From Photorhabdus cinerea (GTDB lineage: Bacteria > Pseudomonadota > Gammaproteobacteria > Enterobacterales > Enterobacteriaceae), in assembly GCF_011189575.1 (NCBI RefSeq), contig NZ_PUJW01000033.1:1-26308 (forward strand): 26,308 nucleotides of DNA, written 5' to 3'. How positions within the stretch are numbered: position 1 is the stretch's first letter; every line of letters starts with the position of its first letter. This document shows, one piece after another, positions 1 to 6,343 of this stretch. The notes below the pieces were generated by a model. That model did no database searches. It saw only the letters and a program-made list of their open reading frames with translations, and had not been told where the DNA came from. The position numbers were made by a program, and so were the translations under genes.

Positions 1-127
1 CAAGAAATTTAGTGGGATTGCACGCCGGAAACGCCGAAATGCACATAATGAGTTTTAGTATTGATGCGGAACTGTGCAATAAATAGGCTTAGCGTAGGAT
101 ATTTTCCGTTTTCCAAGCGGACCCCAA
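1..127. repeat. 127-bp terminal direct repeat, outer left copy
   Basis: This stretch is identical to 222-348 (offset 221) and the match stops after exactly 127 bases (c at 128, g at 349). It carries the end of a Tn3-like element: a 38-bp inverted repeat at 88-125 whose outer GGGG end faces right. The flank after the repeat is aacag, which does not match the right-hand insertion flank. Exactly 127 bp is a common assembler k-mer size, and the repeat at the other end of the window is also exactly 127 bp, so this outer copy may be an assembly-graph overlap and not a second real transposon end. Confidence 0.85.
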
Positions 128-221
128 CAGGCAGTTTTTCAAACAAACTGGTTTGAGTTCAGAGTTCCTACAACAGGGACTTTTCGCACCGTCTGGGAGA
201 ATGTTGATGAATGGGTGTAAT
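128..221. other. Spacer between the two left repeats, with an ORF tail
   Basis: This stretch lies between the two 127-bp copies. On the + strand one frame stays open from the inverted repeat through 218-220 (TAA), with a plausible protein-like end (...TFRTVWENVDEWV). It could be the 3' end of a gene at a different transposon insertion site in the host genome, joined here by the assembly. I do not recognise the family. Confidence 0.3.
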
Positions 222-348
222 CAAGAAATTTAGTGGGATTGCACGCCGGAAACGCCGAAATGCACATAATGAGTTTTAGTATTGATGCGGAACTGTGCAA
301 TAAATAGGCTTAGCGTAGGATATTTTCCGTTTTCCAAGCGGACCCCAA
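222..348. repeat. 127-bp repeat, inner left copy (Tn3-family right end)
   Basis: Second copy of the left repeat, directly joined to plasmid DNA. About 85 bp of transposon interior precede the 38-bp inverted repeat at 309-346. The interior has no recognisable transposase reading frame. Beyond the 38 bp, the sequence still resembles the opposite transposon end (shared TTG-ACAG and ATCAA blocks), which fits an extended transposase-binding region. Confidence 0.75.
309..346 (-). mobile_element. Tn3-family terminal inverted repeat, left side of window
   Basis: A 38-bp end read inward on the minus strand: begins GGGGTCCGC, contains AACGGAAAATA, ends ACGCTAAG. The GGGG start, 38-bp length and ACG-TAAG end are hallmarks of Tn3-family transposon ends. 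It is identical, 38 of 38, to the repeat starting at 26039. The adjacent 5 bp (347-351, aagaa) equal those before 26039, which is the expected 5-bp target duplication. Confidence 0.88.
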
Positions 349-351
349 GAA
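347..351. repeat. Target-site duplication AAGAA, left copy
   Basis: The five bases right after the transposon end equal 26034-26038 right before the other end. Tn3-family elements make 5-bp duplications. Using one copy restores an uninterrupted reading frame between the two sides. Confidence 0.88.
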
Positions 352-425
352 GCCTGATTACATGGAAATGGTGATTCACAGTTAATCAGATTCAGTACAG
401 AGGGCAGATCCTGATACATAGTCAT
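352..425 (-). pseudogene. 5' part of the transposon-interrupted gene (start codon and first 25 codons)
   Basis: On the minus strand AAGGAG (439-434) is followed 8 bases later by ATG (425-423), then an open frame (MTMYQDLPSVLNLINC...) that runs to the transposon boundary. It continues in the same frame at 26037 after one copy of the target duplication, into the reading frame that ends at 25759. The reconstructed protein has about 117 residues. It was missed as an ORF because the transposon cuts it. I do not recognise the family. The insertion separates the start and ribosome binding site from about 92 C-terminal codons, so the gene is probably inactive. Confidence 0.8.
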
Positions 426-448
426 AACGTTAACTCCTTTAAGCAGAA

Positions 449-490
449 GTCACGCTACGTTGCCGAAGCAACATAACGTGACGTTGCTTC
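449..490 (-). promoter_or_regulatory. Two mutually exclusive hairpins in the 5' leader of the interrupted gene
   Basis: One stem pairs 449-454 (gtcacg) with 477-482 (cgtgac) and 459-463 (gttgc) with 468-472 (gcaac) around a cgaa loop. A competing 8-bp perfect stem pairs 465-472 (gaagcaac) with 483-490 (gttgcttc). Both lie just upstream of the AAGGAG of the interrupted gene. Alternative stems in a leader suggest attenuation or protein-controlled folding, but no ligand or leader peptide is evident. Confidence 0.4.
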
Positions 491-520
491 AACAAAAATG
501 ATTGGATGTAGTGCATTTAA

Positions 521-558
521 GCCTGTACAGACCGTAGTCTGTCTGCACCGTGACAGGC
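521..558. repeat. Nested inverted repeat
   Basis: ACAGAC (527-532) and GTCTGT (537-542) form a perfect 6-bp stem with a CGTA loop. GCCTGT (521-526) and ACAGGC (553-558) form an outer pair. It lies in the roughly 300-bp gap between the interrupted gene and ardC and could be a regulator site or a single-strand structure. Confidence 0.4.
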
Positions 559-641
559 ATTAATTACTTTAGCATAAAAATCAGACAAAAAAACAGTAAA
601 AGGCGACTCAATATTGACGGAGTTCTACGGTAAAAAAAGGA

Positions 642-671
642 AAAATCCCACATCCTTTTATGTGGGATTTT
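642..671. terminator. Bidirectional intrinsic terminator
   Basis: AAAATCCCACA (642-652) pairs with TGTGGGATTTT (661-671), with A- and T-runs at the two feet, so it can work in both directions. It separates ardC from the interrupted gene's control region. Confidence 0.7.
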
Positions 672-695
672 GACATCCTTATGACGTTTTACAAA

Positions 696-712
696 CCCCG
701 CGATTCGCGGGG
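696..712 (-). terminator. GC-rich hairpin after ardC
   Basis: CCCCGCG (696-702) and CGCGGGG (706-712) form a 7-bp perfect stem with a 3-base loop, 11 bases after the ardC stop. On the minus strand it is followed by a short T-rich stretch (tttgtaaaac), so termination is plausible but not ideal. Confidence 0.55.
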
Positions 713-723
713 TCTGAACCTAA

Positions 724-1674
724 TCAGCACTCCATTAAATAGCGGTGCGCTTTTGAAGCTGCCGCCGCCGCTTTGAAGATGTAACGTTTATCATCACGCA
801 ATGACTTTAACCAAGAAGCGATATAGCTCTCATGCTGAACGTCGCCGGTAATGCCTAAATCGGCCATCAGAAAAGCACTTCCAAGCTCTGCGATCAGTTC
901 TTCAAATGCGTACCCTTCCGATCCGAACCGTCCGCATTTTTCACGGTTTAAACGGCTTTTTGCCCCTGTCCAGTGAACAAGCTCATGAAGCCCCGTAGCG
1001 TAAAAGTTGGCGGCATCGGTGAATAAATGACGCTCCGGCAACCAGATTTCATCTGTAGCCGGACGGAAAAAGGCTTGCTGGCCGCGCTCGGTGATGTTCG
1101 CGCCGGTGCGCTGAAAAAGTGCTTCAACATGCGGCAGCGGATCAAACTCGCTTACCGGCTCGGCGGTGTCTTCTTCTGTGAGTGTCAGCCCGTCGATCTG
1201 CTCAACATTAAATACAGTGAACGTTTTCAGCATCGGAATTTTTTCTATCTCGCCGTCTTCAGCTTCTTTTTCTAACGTCTTGTAAAAAATGGCTGTCGTT
1301 CCGCGCTCCCCTTTACGCACCTGTGCGCCCTGCTCCTGAGCCTGCTTGTAGGTCAGCCAGCGGGAATCATTAAATCCCTGCTTTGCCGCACTGCACCATA
1401 ACAGCATGATATTCATGCCGCTGTAGGCTGTACCGGTCATAAAATTTGAAGGAATACCAGACACCGAACCGTTACGCTTCCACGGACACACCCACGGTTT
1501 AACCCCCATTTCAAGGGCTTCTATAATGCTGTCTGTCACTGTCTGATAAATATCTGTTTTGGTTTTGTTCTTAGAAAATTTCGTTTTTGTGGAGCCTGAC
1601 TGCTCCAGCGGGGATACGCTGGCCGCCGCTGCGGGGTTAGGGGCGCTTGTCTGGGTGTGCAGATTCATAGTCAT
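724..1674 (-). CDS. ardC: ArdC-type antirestriction protein
   Basis: About 316 residues. The N-terminal half (from about DIYQTVTDSIIEALE and KPWVCPW) matches the ssDNA-binding domain of ArdC and RP4 TraC primase. The C-terminal half carries a zinc metallopeptidase signature HELVH at about residues 230-234, with a downstream Glu-rich helix (EELIAELG) that can give the third ligand. ArdC of IncW plasmids protects incoming single-stranded DNA against host restriction. The frame is open to 1752, but GGAG (1686-1683) sits 8 bases before the ATG at 1674, so I choose that start. The gene stands alone, leftward, on the side of the plasmid predicted to enter the recipient first. The family is clear; whether the peptidase motif cleaves anything is unknown. 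Confidence 0.88.
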   Translation of the reverse strand: MTMNLHTQTSAPNPAAAASVSPLEQSGSTKTKFSKNKTKTDIYQTVTDSIIEALEMGVKPWVCPWKRNGSVSGIPSNFMTGTAYSGMNIMLLWCSAAKQGFNDSRWLTYKQAQEQGAQVRKGERGTTAIFYKTLEKEAEDGEIEKIPMLKTFTVFNVEQIDGLTLTEEDTAEPVSEFDPLPHVEALFQRTGANITERGQQAFFRPATDEIWLPERHLFTDAANFYATGLHELVHWTGAKSRLNREKCGRFGSEGYAFEELIAELGSAFLMADLGITGDVQHESYIASWLKSLRDDKRYIFKAAAAASKAHRYLMEC

Positions 1675-1947
1675 GGTTGTTTCTCCGTCAGTGTGAATTT
1701 CGTCTTCGTATCGCCTGACGGTTCGACGCCCCGTTATCGTTCTGGTCTGCAAGGGCGCGGAGCGTTTATATACCCTTGCGGAACAGGTTGTAACGGGGAA
1801 CGATTACCGGAAGCCTGATACGGAGGGGAAAGGCAACACAGGAGAAAATGACGGCCAGCACACACGGACTTAGCGCCCCTTACGCTGTAGTGGCGGAATG
1901 GTTTTGACCTTGCTTTTGATTTTGTTGTTAATCAGTAGCCTATCGAC

Positions 1948-1970
1948 TTATCCACCGTTTCTGTGGATAA
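1948..1970. promoter_or_regulatory. Inverted pair of DnaA-box-like sites
   Basis: TTATCCACC (1948-1956, one base off the E. coli consensus TTATCCACA) faces TGTGGATAA (1962-1970, a perfect box on the other strand). Together they also form a 7-bp hairpin stem (tatccac/gtggata). This could be a DnaA-loading or single-strand initiation site in the region first received during transfer. It is far from repA, so it is unlikely to be the main origin. Confidence 0.45.
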
Positions 1971-2020
1971 CGCTATATGTTGTATCGGTCGCAGCTGACG
2001 GACATACTATATGTTGTGTC

Positions 2021-2073
2021 TGGCGGGGCGGGTTTCTTTCAACCGTGGGGGTGTGTTTGTGTCTGCCCCGCCA
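2021..2073. repeat. GC-rich inverted repeat, possible single-strand structure
   Basis: TGGCGGGGC (2021-2029) and GCCCCGCCA (2065-2073) are perfect 9-bp arms around 35 bases. Such stems near antirestriction genes of conjugative plasmids can serve as single-strand promoters or priming sites (Frpo/ssi type). That role is only inference here. Confidence 0.45.
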
Positions 2074-2361
2074 CGGCCATTTAGTAAAACGCCGCACCGG
2101 AGTGACATTTTAATATTGGTGCTACAAACGAGGGGCGCGTAAGAGCCATTATGTTAAATTCAGGACTTTAGCGCCAAAAAACACTGTTACCCTGTCACAC
2201 AACCGCCCTACCCGCTAAAACAGGAAGTCTTCTGTCAGAAATCCAGCCAAAACACCGTTGTTTGTTTTTTGTTAAACTTACAACAATTAAGAAACATTTT
2301 AACAAAATTATACTTCACCGTTTTTGTTCGCCCAACGCTTGATAAGTTGAGTTATGCAAAC

Positions 2362-2501
2362 GATTAATCAAAGATTAACTTAAATTGTTATCTTTTGATT
2401 AATCATTATTGATAATCTATGATTATCTTGATATGCTTAATCATAGATTATCACTGTTTAATGTCTAAAGATTAATCATTACCGATATTCATTGATTAAT
2501 C
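2362..2501. repeat. GATTAATC box array upstream of parA (probable centromere/operator)
   Basis: The palindrome GATTAATC occurs at 2362, 2397, 2470 and 2494, with related GATTAACT, GATAATC and GATTATC boxes at 2373, 2411, 2421 and 2446. The last box ends 30 bases before the parA start. Two more exact boxes lie between parA and its partner (3220, 3234). A repeated palindrome around a ParA operon is the expected layout for a partition site bound by a small ribbon-helix-helix protein, and it probably also represses the operon. Confidence 0.7.
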
Positions 2502-2531
2502 TTTGATAAATCCAAATGAGAGGTAGGGAAA

Positions 2532-3194
2532 ATGATTATAGTTTTTGGATCAGATAAAGGTGGAGTAGGAAAAACCACAATTACGGCAAACTCAGCAGTA
2601 ATGTTGCAACAAAAAACGGCGTCTGTAGCATTAGTGCGAACAGACAAAAACGAAGATTTGAACACATGGCAAAGTTTACGACGAGAACAGCCCGTCCCTG
2701 ATATCCCAATTATGACTTGTTACGGAAGCAATACACATAAAGAAATAAACAAATTGCACGGCGTTACGGATGTAATATTGGTAGACACTGCCGGACATGA
2801 TAGCGTCGAGCTTCGTAGTGCATTACTTGTTGCAGATGTATTTATAGCTCCTGTAAGCCCAACATCTATGTTAGAAGTTGTCACATTGAATAAATTATCA
2901 TCCATTGTGAACGAAGCTAAAAAGGAAAACACAAAGCTAAAAGCCTTTGCTTTACTTAATCGCTGCCCTACTTCACCATTTAATAATGATGCAGTAAAAA
3001 TCACACAATATCTTAACGATGATCCCCTGCTTCTATCCCCATTCAAAACCCGTATATCAAACTTAAAGGCTTTTGAAAAAGCCATAAATGAGGGGTTGGG
3101 AGTACATGAGCTTAAAGGTAAAAATGTAGGATCAGCCAAAGCACAATTAGAGCTTTTATTCGCTGAACTCATTGATTCTGTTCAGGATAGCTAA
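2532..3194 (+). CDS. parA: ParA-family partition ATPase
   Basis: 220 residues. It starts almost directly with a deviant Walker A box KGGVGKTT (residues 9-16, signature lysine K9), followed by a Walker B-like DTAGHD at about residue 85. There is no N-terminal helix-turn-helix, so this is the short type Ib ParA (ParF/StbB-like), which segregates plasmids together with a small DNA-binding partner. AGAGGTAGGG lies just upstream of the ATG. The neighbouring repeat array and the downstream partner gene support the role. The type Ib class does not repress its own operon, so the repeats are more likely bound by the partner. Confidence 0.9.
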   Translation: MIIVFGSDKGGVGKTTITANSAVMLQQKTASVALVRTDKNEDLNTWQSLRREQPVPDIPIMTCYGSNTHKEINKLHGVTDVILVDTAGHDSVELRSALLVADVFIAPVSPTSMLEVVTLNKLSSIVNEAKKENTKLKAFALLNRCPTSPFNNDAVKITQYLNDDPLLLSPFKTRISNLKAFEKAINEGLGVHELKGKNVGSAKAQLELLFAELIDSVQDS

Positions 3195-3212
3195 GAAAAC
3201 AAAACAATTGAA

Positions 3213-3248
3213 AATCATTGATTAATCATATATGATTAATCAATGATT
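3213..3248. repeat. 36-bp perfect palindrome between parA and its partner gene
   Basis: The two 18-base halves are exact reverse complements, centred between 3230 and 3231, and contain two GATTAATC boxes (3220-3227, 3234-3241). It matches the boxes upstream of parA and ends 21 bases before the partner's start. It is probably a high-affinity site for the partner protein and may be a second operator or part of the centromere. Confidence 0.8.
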
Positions 3249-3269
3249 AGCTTTGCATTGAGGTAGATT

Positions 3270-3548
3270 ATGGATATAAATAAATTAAAAAAACACGCGC
3301 CAATAATTGAACAGTCAGAAAGCAAGACGGTTAATGATTTTATCGCCCAAGGGGATAAAAAGCCGACAAAAAAAGCAGAATCTATCATGGTAGGTTTTCG
3401 TATGGATGAAGATACTTTAGAACGTTTAGACCGGCTGACTAACGGACTAGGGAAGAAACGTATTAACATTTTACGGGCTTCGCTGCTTGCCTTTGAATCA
3501 CTATCACCTAGCGATAAGGCTAAGTTTTTAATAGAGATAATGAGGTAA
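3270..3548 (+). CDS. Small DNA-binding partition partner (probable ribbon-helix-helix)
   Basis: 92 residues. The N-terminal third is polar and likely flexible. The C-terminal part (VGFRMDEDTLERLDRLTNGLGKK..., about residues 48-85) has the pattern of a ribbon-helix-helix fold: a short strand, then two amphipathic helices. This size and plan fit ParG/StbA-type partners, which bind centromere repeats and stimulate ParA through the flexible N-terminus. AGG lies about 8 bases before the ATG. The function is inferred from position and fold pattern. Confidence 0.72.
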   Translation: MDINKLKKHAPIIEQSESKTVNDFIAQGDKKPTKKAESIMVGFRMDEDTLERLDRLTNGLGKKRINILRASLLAFESLSPSDKAKFLIEIMR

Positions 3549-3553
3549 CTACA

Positions 3554-4012
3554 ATGCTTGAACATAAATTCAAAACAGTTAGAGAACTTAAAGATGCGCT
3601 TAATGAATGCCCTGATGATGCCGAAATTGATATAAGTGAGCTATCTAATAACATATCAAGACACGGTTTAACCACGGTTTTTGATGGTAAAAAAGTCTTA
3701 ATTTGTGAATATCACGATTATGAAATAATTAACAAATATCGTAATATATTCAGTGAGTTATCAAAAACAGAACAATCTCGTTGCGGGTGTGTCTATGAAA
3801 TGTACCAACGCAACTTGAGCACAGCAATTGATGGTTATTTAAGTGAATTAACTCAAGAGGATAAAAGAAAAGTAATCCAATTGGCAAGAGCTGAATTTGA
3901 TTATATATCACCAGAGGAAATAACCGAAGCTATTCGACAAAATCAAGAAGATGGTTATTGTTCACACGGTTTAGATCCTAATTGCTGCCCTTTAGGTTGT
4001 GGTGATATTTAA
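3554..4012 (+). CDS. Hypothetical protein with a cysteine-rich tail
   Basis: 152 residues, five bases after the partition partner and probably in the same transcript. I do not recognise the family. It is acidic and soluble-looking, with no signal peptide or membrane segment. Two cysteines sit mid-protein (CGC) and the last 17 residues hold four (CSHGLDPNCCPLGC) plus a histidine, a possible metal site. It could be an accessory partition or stability gene or a passenger. Confidence 0.65.
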   Translation: MLEHKFKTVRELKDALNECPDDAEIDISELSNNISRHGLTTVFDGKKVLICEYHDYEIINKYRNIFSELSKTEQSRCGCVYEMYQRNLSTAIDGYLSELTQEDKRKVIQLARAEFDYISPEEITEAIRQNQEDGYCSHGLDPNCCPLGCGDI

Positions 4013-4040
4013 CCCCCAAAATAACGAATGGAATAATATT

Positions 4041-4217
4041 ATGGCTACATTTTTATTCTGGATTACTATAGTTGGCGCATTTACCGGACTTATTGGTACT
4101 TTTATTGTTTTTTTCACATCAAATAAATCTGACATAGGAAAAGATTTAGGCTTAATTGGTGCGTCGCTTACCGGTTTAGGCGTAATCAGTTTGTTGTGGA
4201 TGAGAGCTTTTAATTAA
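4041..4217 (+). CDS. Small membrane protein
   Basis: About 58 residues with two hydrophobic segments (FLFWITIVGAFTGLIGTFIVFF and LIGASLTGLGVISLLW) joined by a short charged loop (SNKSDIGKD). The frame opens at 3999, but the ATG at 4041 begins directly at the first membrane segment and avoids overlap with the upstream gene, so I prefer it. Function unknown; it is the last gene of the parA cluster. Confidence 0.55.
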   Translation: MATFLFWITIVGAFTGLIGTFIVFFTSNKSDIGKDLGLIGASLTGLGVISLLWMRAFN

Positions 4218-4758
4218 ATTTAGGAATCGTAACAGCGAGAGACGGGCAAAACTGGTTTTTGTCGTCGGGGTCGCTGTTGAGCAACGAACGGAGAGAGGCG
4301 GTAGGCTGAACGTCGCTACGGTGTGTAAGTGCTTTTTGTCACATCGGTGAAATTCCGCTTCCTCGGTCGTTAACTCGCTACGCTCGGCCACGTCCTGCGG
4401 CGAGCGTTACGGGTTTTTTAAGTTCTATGTTTAAAATCCTCCTCAGTGCTGCTGTAGGACCCCCTGTACGCAATTCTATTTTTTAGTCCTTCCCATTCTA
4501 TGAATTTCTTTAAAAAAGTCGTCTATGTGGCTTACGTGACGTTTTTGATGCGGTGTGAAGCGTAAGTCAGCCCCTTTCCCTGCCAGACTGTGAGCGAAGC
4601 GAACCAATTACACGGAATTTAAAGCGGAGAGATTGCCGGATGGTCGGAGACAAAAGAAATGTTCAGCGATTTGCCCGCTTGCGGGTGCTAACTCAGGAGC
4701 GGAGCGACTAACCGAACCGGCGCGGCCTTATGGCCGCTGCAAGGGCGGTCATTTTTGA

Positions 4759-4775
4759 GTTGTCCACAGGACAAC
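4759..4775. promoter_or_regulatory. DnaA-box-like hairpin in the probable oriV
   Basis: GTTGTCC and GGACAAC form a 7-bp perfect stem with an ACA loop. It contains TTGTCCACA (4760-4768), one base off the DnaA consensus. It is followed by an AT-rich stretch that could unwind. Confidence 0.5.
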
Positions 4776-4825
4776 GGCTGAACAGGTTTTATTTTTAATA
4801 GAAAGAAAACATATTAGTTTAAAAG

Positions 4826-4844
4826 AAAGATCTAACAGATCTTT
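4826..4844 (-). terminator. Inverted repeat, possible terminator after repA
   Basis: AAAGATCT (4826-4833) and AGATCTTT (4837-4844) form an 8-bp perfect stem with a 3-base loop in A/T-rich surroundings, about 280 bases after repA. It could end repA transcripts or be part of the origin. Confidence 0.4.
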
Positions 4845-5120
4845 AAAAGGAAGTACGCACTTTATTTTTACCTCGTAACGCACTTATAAAATCCCTCGGC
4901 TGTCAGTTAACTGTCATACCCTCTTGCAGTTAATTGTGAATAATAGAATCCAGTATAAATACGTGCAGCAGATCACATTTTTAGTCCGGCCAAAATTGCT
5001 GTCGTTATCCCTGATTTGCTTCATCATGAACAGAACCAACAAAAGCGGGTTAATATTTAACCTTTTTTGATTAACAGACGTGCGGAATCCTCCGGCATGG
5101 CCGGATAACCGAAAAGATAA

Positions 5121-5993
5121 TCAGGCAGGTGATGATAAGCGGGTATAATTACCCCGTGACAAGATAGTTCGTTCTGTCGTTCGTCGGGCTATTTCTCTGC
5201 GTGCAGCGGCCATATCGACAGGGAAGCGGCCAGCCGCGATTTCTAAGGACACTTCGCGTTTTACCTTAGCTTCGATTTCTTTGCGGCTGAGAATGGATTC
5301 CCGCTTTGCTCTGGCGCGTTTTAAGCCTTGTTCCCGCCGTTCCTTGTGATACTTCCTGAATCCGTCACGGACATAACGAAATGCATTAGCGGCCAATTCC
5401 ATGATATCAAGACGGGGTAAGCCTTTTTTCTCGCGTCGCTGGTTTTCCCACTCCGCACGGCTGTTACGTGCCGCCGTCAGTGCTTCGGGGGAAATATCGA
5501 GGGCTTCAAACAATGCCGGTGTAAACTCAATATCTGACGGCACATTGCAGCCGATAACAGGGTCAAACTCGCTATCATAACGGATCAAACCAAAATCGTT
5601 AGCCAGTGATTCCAGCGCACGGGTAACACGGGTAATAGATAAATTTCCGTTTTCAGATTCTGTCGCCAGTCCGCACTCTATCGCAAGATTAGTGACGGAA
5701 CGCTGAACACGGCCAGTTTCCCCCGCTAACGGGTCATAATGGAAACACATTGCCTGTAATAAAACATCAATCACACGGCAGCGCAGAACAGGGGGTTTAC
5801 GGTGACGTTTTCCGATTGAACGGGAAAACGCAACATGAACGAGGAAATCAAAGCGATCTGTGAACCCTTGGGCTTTTTCCATCAGTTTCAGACAGAACGG
5901 AAGCGTCCCTTTATCCTTTGGTTTAACAAACAAAGGTGTCGGGTTTTTGACCTGTATGTAGTTGTTAGTTAAAGAAACATTGCGGCTAGTCAC
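5121..5993 (-). CDS. repA: RepA replication initiator (IncFII/IncI-type family)
   Basis: 290 residues, the normal size for the RepA/RepZ family of IncFII, IncI, IncB and IncL/M plasmids. Family-like stretches include the N-terminal PLPFC-type segment (KDKGTLPFCLKLMEKA), the central VTRALESL and GLIRYDSEFDP region, and a long Arg/Lys-rich C-terminus. It binds the plasmid origin downstream of its own gene and acts mostly in cis. The start is GTG (5993-5991), with no good Shine-Dalgarno. It lies inside the last codons of a leader peptide (stop 5988-5986), so translation is probably coupled to that peptide. An antisense RNA on the opposite strand should control copy number. Confidence 0.92.
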   Translation of the reverse strand: MTSRNVSLTNNYIQVKNPTPLFVKPKDKGTLPFCLKLMEKAQGFTDRFDFLVHVAFSRSIGKRHRKPPVLRCRVIDVLLQAMCFHYDPLAGETGRVQRSVTNLAIECGLATESENGNLSITRVTRALESLANDFGLIRYDSEFDPVIGCNVPSDIEFTPALFEALDISPEALTAARNSRAEWENQRREKKGLPRLDIMELAANAFRYVRDGFRKYHKERREQGLKRARAKRESILSRKEIEAKVKREVSLEIAAGRFPVDMAAARREIARRTTERTILSRGNYTRLSSPA

Positions 5994-6042
5994 AAAGACC
6001 AGCGCTTATGTTGTTCAGAAGGAGTTGAATTTTATTACTCAT
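5986..6042 (-). CDS. Leader peptide coupled to repA (RepY/Tap-like)
   Basis: An 18-codon frame (MSNKIQLLLNNISAGLCD) starts at ATG 6042-6040 behind a strong GAGGAG (6057-6052, spacing 9). Its TAG lies 3 to 8 bases inside the repA frame, overlapping the repA GTG. This is the arrangement of IncI (RepY) and IncFII (Tap) replicons, in which a ribosome ending on the leader opens the repA start. Its start codon can be masked: ATCGGGGC upstream in the mRNA (6100-6093) can pair with GCCCGAT (6047-6041). Confidence 0.8.
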   Translation of the reverse strand: MSNKIQLLLNNISAGLCD

Positions 6043-6053
6043 CGGGCTACACT
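6025..6053 (+). promoter_or_regulatory. Promoter of the antisense copy-control RNA
   Basis: TTGAAT (6025-6030), a 17-base spacer, then TACACT (6048-6053) on the + strand, opposite the leader peptide. This predicts a transcript starting near 6060 that reaches the terminator hairpin at 6094-6142. Confidence 0.6.
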
Positions 6054-6056
6054 CCT

Positions 6057-6080
6057 CATCAGGTACAACAATACCTGATG
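6057..6080 (-). promoter_or_regulatory. Hairpin abutting the leader-peptide Shine-Dalgarno
   Basis: CATCAGGTA (6057-6065) and TACCTGATG (6072-6080) form a perfect 9-bp stem with a 6-base loop. In the repA mRNA it ends exactly at the first G of GAGGAG. It can limit ribosome access to the leader peptide and hence RepA synthesis. Confidence 0.6.
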
Positions 6081-6145
6081 ATATTTATGGATGCCCCGAT
6101 AATCTTTCTAAGTTTGGCGACTGTGAAGATTAACGGGGTTTTCGC
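6060..6145 (+). ncRNA. Counter-transcribed antisense RNA controlling RepA (Inc/CopA-like)
   Basis: The + strand carries a stem-loop ending in a T-run: CCCCG (6094-6098) and TAATCTT (6100-6106) pair with AAGATTA (6126-6132) and CGGGG (6134-6138), followed by TTTTCGCTTTT. The loop contains TTTGGCGAC, which resembles (from memory) the loops of IncI/IncFII antisense RNAs. A fitting promoter lies at 6025-6053. The RNA is complementary to the repA leader upstream of the coupled peptide, so binding should block leader translation and lower copy number. It would also set incompatibility. The 5' end is an estimate. Confidence 0.75.
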
Positions 6146-6230
6146 TTTTCTGGCTCCGGTAAAACCTCAGAACCAGTTCCCTGCTGCTTTATGGCGCAAC
6201 TGACCAAAAATTCATAAATCTAACCCTCGA

Positions 6231-6259
6231 AATCTAACACTTAATTTCATCGGGATCAA
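6231..6259 (-). promoter_or_regulatory. Probable repA promoter
   Basis: On the minus strand TTGATC (6259-6254), 17 bases, TAGATT (6236-6231). It lies upstream of the antisense target and the leader peptide, as expected for the repA transcript. Confidence 0.5.
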
Positions 6260-6263
6260 TTTC

Positions 6264-6288
6264 AGGATCTTAAAATAGATAAGATCCT
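6264..6288. terminator. Inverted repeat between ccdB and the repA promoter
   Basis: AGGATCTTA (6264-6272) and TAAGATCCT (6280-6288) form a perfect 9-bp stem with a 7-base loop, just after ccdB and before the repA promoter. It is probably a terminator or insulator for the ccd transcript, although no long T-run follows. Confidence 0.5.
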
Positions 6289-6343
6289 CAGTTTCGTTGT
6301 CCCCTACGGATTGATGATATTCACCCCGTAGAACAAAACCTGT

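Larger units (their letters stand above)
1675..2340. other. Non-coding region upstream of ardC
   Basis: No convincing gene. The 71-codon frame at 1898-2113 has no ribosome binding site and overlaps structured DNA. The stretch holds two DnaA-box-like sites (1948-1970) and a GC-rich inverted repeat (2021-2073). The 11-base word ctatatgttgt occurs twice (about 1973-1983 and 2008-2018). From about 2114 to 2340 I see nothing further. Confidence 0.6.
4218..5120. other. Non-coding region downstream of repA, probable origin of replication
   Basis: No convincing gene on either strand. It follows repA in the direction of repA transcription, where IncFII/IncI-type replicons carry the cis element and oriV. 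It contains a DnaA-box-like hairpin (4759-4775), an AT-rich run (about 4788-4870) and further inverted repeats (TCCGGC/GCCGGA at 5091-5105). The exact origin cannot be placed from sequence alone. Confidence 0.55.

Noticed and set aside
1..348. Two real tandem transposon ends
   Set aside because: The repeat length is exactly 127 at both window ends and the outer flanks do not match as a target duplication; an assembly overlap is the simpler explanation.
1898..2113. 71-codon + strand ORF
   Set aside because: No ribosome binding site, low-complexity hydrophobic start and overlap with DnaA-like boxes and a GC-rich inverted repeat.
2720..3172. 150-codon minus-strand ORF opposite parA
   Set aside because: Shadow of the clear ParA frame, with no own start signal.
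4176..4391. 71-codon minus-strand ORF
   Set aside because: No ribosome site or family-like sequence; it overlaps the end of the small membrane protein gene and likely origin DNA.
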